In this document: in pieces, positions 61,227 to 64,000 of the stretch
How positions within the stretch are numbered: position 1 is the stretch's first letter
How the letters are laid out: each line of letters opens with the position of its first letter
NCBI GenBank assembly: GCA_035606695.1
Contig: DATNEW010000023.1
Coordinates: forward strand, 1-64,000
Reading direction: 5' to 3'
Length of the DNA stretch: 64,000 nucleotides
Origin: Gemmatimonadaceae bacterium
GTDB lineage: Bacteria > Gemmatimonadota > Gemmatimonadetes > Gemmatimonadales > Gemmatimonadaceae
Notes under the pieces: model-generated
What the model was told of the DNA's origin: nothing
What the model saw: the letters and a program-made list of their open reading frames with translations, nothing else
Databases searched by the model: none
Made by a program: the position numbers and the translations under genes

Positions 61227-61601
61227 ATGGAACAACAAGACATCGGCGCGCAAGCGCACGACGATCTTCAGGAATGCATCGAAGAATGCCTCAACTGCCA
61301 CGCCGTCTGTACACTCACGCTGCAGCACTGCATCGCCAGCGGCGGCGGCGAGCTCACTGACGTCCACCTCATCGGCATCCTGCTGGACTGCGCCGAGATC
61401 GCACAGACGAGCGCCAACTTCATGCTGCGCGGTTCGCCCTACCACGTCATCACCTGCGGCGCGTGCGCCGAGCTCTGCCGCGCCTGCGAGGAAGCGTGCC
61501 GAGGCGTGGCGGGCGACGAACAGCTCGGCCATTGCGCGGATGTGTGCGCTTCGTGCGCCGAAACATGCGATCGCATGGCGAAAATGGGGAGCGACGAGTA
61601 A
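61227..61601 (+). CDS. Four-helix-bundle copper storage-like protein (DUF326/Csp3 type), cytosolic
   Basis: A 124-residue protein with fifteen cysteines arranged along helices: CIEECLNCHAVC, CGACAELCRACEEAC and CADVCASCAETC. This is the DUF326 four-helix pattern in which Cys line the core and bind many Cu(I) ions. No signal peptide is present, so it resembles cytosolic Csp3 rather than exported Csp1. It also has His in the CHAVC, QHC and GHC contexts. ATG at 61227 has GGAGAA 6 bases upstream. The following gene starts 20 bases later on the same strand. Role: copper buffering or sequestration, by family. Confidence 0.88.
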   Translation: MEQQDIGAQAHDDLQECIEECLNCHAVCTLTLQHCIASGGGELTDVHLIGILLDCAEIAQTSANFMLRGSPYHVITCGACAELCRACEEACRGVAGDEQLGHCADVCASCAETCDRMAKMGSDE

Positions 61602-61621
61602 GCGGTGGGGTACCACCAACC

Positions 61622-62128
61622 ATGCGAAATCACCTCCGAATCACCCTGACCGCCGCCGTCGCCGCGATCTTCGTTGCGATACCCGCAGTGCCCGCCGCGC
61701 TCCACGCGCAGGCGTCGCAGCGCGGTCAGCCGCGCACGCCCTTCGGCACATCCGACCTGGGCAAGCTGCACTGGCTCCAAGGCGATTGGGCAGGATCGTC
61801 CACCGACGAAGCACCGCTCTACGCACGCTACACGTTCACGAATGACTCGACGGTGGACATCACGTACTATCGCGACGCGGGGTTCAGCCAGCCCGCCAGC
61901 ACCGGCCGACTCTATCTCTCGGTCGGCCGGCTGTACACGGCGTACGGCCCGGCTCGATGGGGCGCATCGCGCGTCGACAGCACCGGCGTCGTGTTCGTTC
62001 CGCAGGTCAACGTGCGCAGCAGCCTGTCGTGGCAGTTCCTTTCGCCCGACGAATGGACCGCGACGCAACGCAGCGGCGTCGGCGGGCACGAGCACGTCAC
62101 GGTCTACCACATGAAGCGCGTCCGGTAG
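61622..62128 (+). CDS. Hypothetical exported protein with WLxGxW motif
   Basis: A 168-residue exported protein. A signal peptide ends near AALHAQ (30). The mature part starts with LGKLHWLQGDWAGSS, a motif seen in DUF6265-type and lipocalin-like proteins that open with the sequence WLxGxW. An all-beta stretch follows (ARYTFTNDSTVDITYYRD, RLYLSVGRLYTAYGP, GVVFVPQVNVRSSLSWQFLSPDEWTAT). It probably forms a small beta-barrel binding a hydrophobic ligand, but the ligand is unknown. ATG at 61622, 20 bases after the copper protein gene, so co-transcription is likely. Confidence 0.65.
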   Translation: MRNHLRITLTAAVAAIFVAIPAVPAALHAQASQRGQPRTPFGTSDLGKLHWLQGDWAGSSTDEAPLYARYTFTNDSTVDITYYRDAGFSQPASTGRLYLSVGRLYTAYGPARWGASRVDSTGVVFVPQVNVRSSLSWQFLSPDEWTATQRSGVGGHEHVTVYHMKRVR

Positions 62129-62185
62129 CGTCGCACCGCGGGTTCCTGTCGTCCGATTTGGGCGCTCCTCTTGCACTGAACGACT

Positions 62186-63091
62186 ATGATGTCGTCGGAG
62201 AGCGCCACCCCAATCCCTGTCAGCAGCGAGCCCGCGCCGGCCGCCGAGCGGCGGGCCTCGCCGGACCGCCGCGCCGAGCCCGGTCCCGATCGTCGCGCGC
62301 CTCGCCGCCCGGCGTGGCTGCAATGGGCAACCGTCGCCGGCCGCGACGTCGGGATCATCGTGCTCACGGTCGGCACGATCGTGTTCTCCGTGCGCCACAT
62401 GAATCCGATCTTCGCCGGCCAGCCCACCGTCGCCGAAGCGCTGACGCGCGCCGTACCCATCGCGAAATCGATCCTGCCCCCGACGCCGAAAGACACGAGC
62501 AAGCTCGCGCAACTCGTGTCGTCGCCGCAGTTCGAAGCCGATCGCCGCAAGTTCTCCGAGGATCTCGTCAAGACCGGGCGCATGAGCCAGGCGCGCGCCG
62601 ACTCGATCTCCTATTACGCCGTGCGCGAAGCGTACGTCGACGGCATTCCGCCCGCGGTCGTATTCGGCGTGATGCTCACCGAGAACGCACTGTTCGTCAG
62701 CAAGGCGATGTCGAACGTCGGCGCCGTGGGACTGATGCAGGTGTACCCCAAAGTGTGGCTCAAGGCGCTGAGCGCGAAGTTCGGCACCGACCTCGCATCG
62801 GACTCGACCAACCTCAAGTACGGCATCTTCATTCTCCGCCAATACATCAAGTCCGACTCCGGCGCGGTGACATCGAAGGCGCTGACGCAGGGCCTGCTGC
62901 ACTACAACGGCTGCGTGCACGGAACCAACACGCCGAACTGCGCGACGTATCCGTCGAAGGTAAAGACCTACGTCGAGAAGGCAGGCACGTCGCTCTGCGG
63001 CGACAAGGGATTCTTCGACTGCATCGCCAAGCCGTTCATCGCGGGGTTGTTCGGCAAGCGCGGGGACGCCGGCACCGCGGCAACCCAGTAG
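62186..63091 (+). CDS. Membrane-anchored lytic transglycosylase-like protein
   Basis: A 301-residue protein. An Arg/Pro/Ala-rich cytoplasmic head (1-42, with RRASPDRRAEPGPDRRAPRR) precedes one membrane helix at about 50-69. The periplasmic part has a helical linker and an SLT-like domain (about 150-270) with catalytic Glu166 (LTENALF), GAVGLMQVYP at 179-188, NLKYGIFILRQYI and GLLHYNGCVHG. This gives the order E, GLMQ, YN of goose-type/SLT lysozymes. Four Cys in the C-terminal half may form disulfides. ATG at 62186 (a second ATG follows directly). It should cleave peptidoglycan near the inner membrane. Confidence 0.8.
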   Translation: MMSSESATPIPVSSEPAPAAERRASPDRRAEPGPDRRAPRRPAWLQWATVAGRDVGIIVLTVGTIVFSVRHMNPIFAGQPTVAEALTRAVPIAKSILPPTPKDTSKLAQLVSSPQFEADRRKFSEDLVKTGRMSQARADSISYYAVREAYVDGIPPAVVFGVMLTENALFVSKAMSNVGAVGLMQVYPKVWLKALSAKFGTDLASDSTNLKYGIFILRQYIKSDSGAVTSKALTQGLLHYNGCVHGTNTPNCATYPSKVKTYVEKAGTSLCGDKGFFDCIAKPFIAGLFGKRGDAGTAATQ

Positions 63092-63109
63092 GCATCGCGC
63101 TTGTTTAAG

Positions 63110-63136
63110 TTTTGTCCAGGTATTCTCTGGACAAAA
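63110..63136. promoter_or_regulatory. Perfect palindromic operator upstream of the CarH-like regulator
   Basis: TTTTGTCCAG (63110-63119) and CTGGACAAAA (63127-63136) are exact inverse copies around GTATTCT. The TATTCT inside the spacer resembles a -10 box. It ends 17 bases before the ATG at 63154. MerR-family repressors of the CarA/CarH type bind palindromes overlapping their target promoters, so autorepression is likely. Confidence 0.75.
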
Positions 63137-63153
63137 CCTGGGCAACGGAGCCG

Positions 63154-64000
63154 ATGCCGCCCGAGATTCCCCGCCATCCCATCCGCGTCGTCGTCGAGCG
63201 CACCGGACTGACGGCCGCCACGGTACGTGCGTGGGAGCGACGGTACCGCGCGGTCGCGCCCACGCGCACGGAAGGCGCGCAGCGCCTCTACACCGATCAC
63301 GACATTCAGCGGCTGCAACTCATCGCGCGCCTCGCGGCGATGGGAAATTCCCTCGCTGACCTCGGCGCCGCGTCGACGACGACGCTCTCGCGCATGGCGC
63401 GCCAGGCGCTCGAGCCGCCCTCGGGCGATGCCGCCGTCATCGCGCAGGCTTCGCGCGCCGCGGCGATCGTGACGCGCTTGCTCGACGATACGCGCGCGCT
63501 CGATGCGCCCGCGTTGCGCGCGCGGCTGTCCGAGACGATCGTATCGTTCGGCACGCTCACGGCCCTCGACACGGTGGTCGCCCCGTACCTCGATCAGGTC
63601 GGCGTAGCCTGGGCGTGCCGCGAGATCAGCGTGGCGCAGGAGCATCTTGCCTCGGCCGTCGTGCGCGACGTACTCGGCGCATTGCTGCAGCATGCGCCGA
63701 TTCCCGACGATGCACCGGTCATGGTCGCGACGACGCTCGCCGACGAGCTGCACGAGTTCGGCGCGATGATGGCGGCCGTCGTCGCGGCGTCGCGCGAGTG
63801 GCGAGTCGTCTATCTCGGACCGAACCTGCCGGGGACGGAGATCGGCACGCTGGCGCGCGACGCGGGAGCGCGCGCGGTCACGATCGGCATCGTGATGCCG
63901 CAGCCGACTCGCTCCGTGCGCGACGAGCTGGGCGACCTTCGGCGCGCGGTCGGCCGGCGCACCGCCGTGTTCGCGGGCGGCGCGGCGGCGGCGGACCATC
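63154..64000 (+). CDS. CarH-like MerR family regulator with cobalamin-binding domain (C-terminal end cut)
   Basis: At least 282 residues, running off the right edge near the expected end. The N-terminal MerR winged helix (about 8-75) reads RVVVERTGLTAATVRAWERRY and RLYTDHDIQRL. The middle four-helix domain has the photoreceptor motif W-x9-E-H (W153, E163-H164: VAWACREISVAQEH). The Rossmann-like B12 domain has E-x-H-x-x-G with lower-ligand His200 (DELHEFG) and LGPNLPGTEI. CarH is a tetrameric repressor that binds adenosylcobalamin in the dark and releases DNA in light, usually controlling carotenoid genes. The residue after W153 is Ala rather than the His of Thermus CarH. Confidence 0.88.
   Translation, partial: MPPEIPRHPIRVVVERTGLTAATVRAWERRYRAVAPTRTEGAQRLYTDHDIQRLQLIARLAAMGNSLADLGAASTTTLSRMARQALEPPSGDAAVIAQASRAAAIVTRLLDDTRALDAPALRARLSETIVSFGTLTALDTVVAPYLDQVGVAWACREISVAQEHLASAVVRDVLGALLQHAPIPDDAPVMVATTLADELHEFGAMMAAVVAASREWRVVYLGPNLPGTEIGTLARDAGARAVTIGIVMPQPTRSVRDELGDLRRAVGRRTAVFAGGAAAADH

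Overview
This is a gene-dense, high-GC chromosomal segment with short intergenic gaps, all under 300 bases, and no rRNA, tRNA, CRISPR array, prophage or insertion sequence that I can see. The gene content suits Gemmatimonadota, with Acidobacteriota as the alternative: an ADOP-type permease with its PadR repressor, an ABC permease fused to an M1 peptidase, S9, S41 and M28 peptidases, many lipoproteins and outer-membrane proteins, and a two-domain KaiC. This placement is an inference from gene content, not a phylogenetic test.

Layout. Positions 1-7583 (minus) hold a type IV pilin gene cut by the left edge, behind a candidate sigma-54 promoter. Next to it is a tightly overlapping operon: PilS-like kinase, PilR-like sigma-54 activator and three glycosylation proteins (two GT-C membrane proteins and a GT2 transferase). 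Positions 7742-19309 hold arfB, a TPR protein, a metalloprotease/propeller/barrel protein, a lytic transglycosylase, an S9 peptidase, a diguanylate cyclase and an LTXXQ-type protein. Positions 19581-21126 are a divergent RidA / PLP-enzyme pair. Positions 21191-26131 are a TetR-TolC-HlyD-EmrB efflux operon with a palindromic operator.

Positions 26353-36531 hold a lipoprotein, a serine hydrolase, Hsp15, an esterase, a three-gene small membrane-protein operon, a Ctp protease, an LVIVD-repeat lipoprotein, a Met-rich-tailed outer-membrane protein and a MATE pump. Positions 36567-39471 are an M28 peptidase-pnuC-nicotinamide riboside kinase operon. Then come Sua5, a PadR-ADOP pair, an ABC ATPase with a permease/M1 fusion, a porin and a propeller-phosphoesterase lipoprotein. 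infA, a four-helix-bundle gene bracketed by inverted G-rich arrays and a glycine-zipper lipoprotein follow.

Positions 53663-57432 are a clock-like module: a PAS histidine kinase divergent from kaiB-kaiC, without kaiA, followed by two unrecognised genes. A TPP riboswitch at 58760-58845 precedes a TonB-dependent receptor, probably for thiamine compounds. The end holds a cytosolic copper-storage-like protein, a small secreted protein, a lytic transglycosylase and a CarH-like MerR/B12 regulator cut by the right edge, with a perfect palindrome at its promoter.

The intergenic DNA is rich in structured repeats: three copies or half-copies of a GTCATCC element, two terminators built from GATCTGAC units, two loci with inverted G-quadruplex-capable arrays, and a 230-bp nested palindrome around a terminator.
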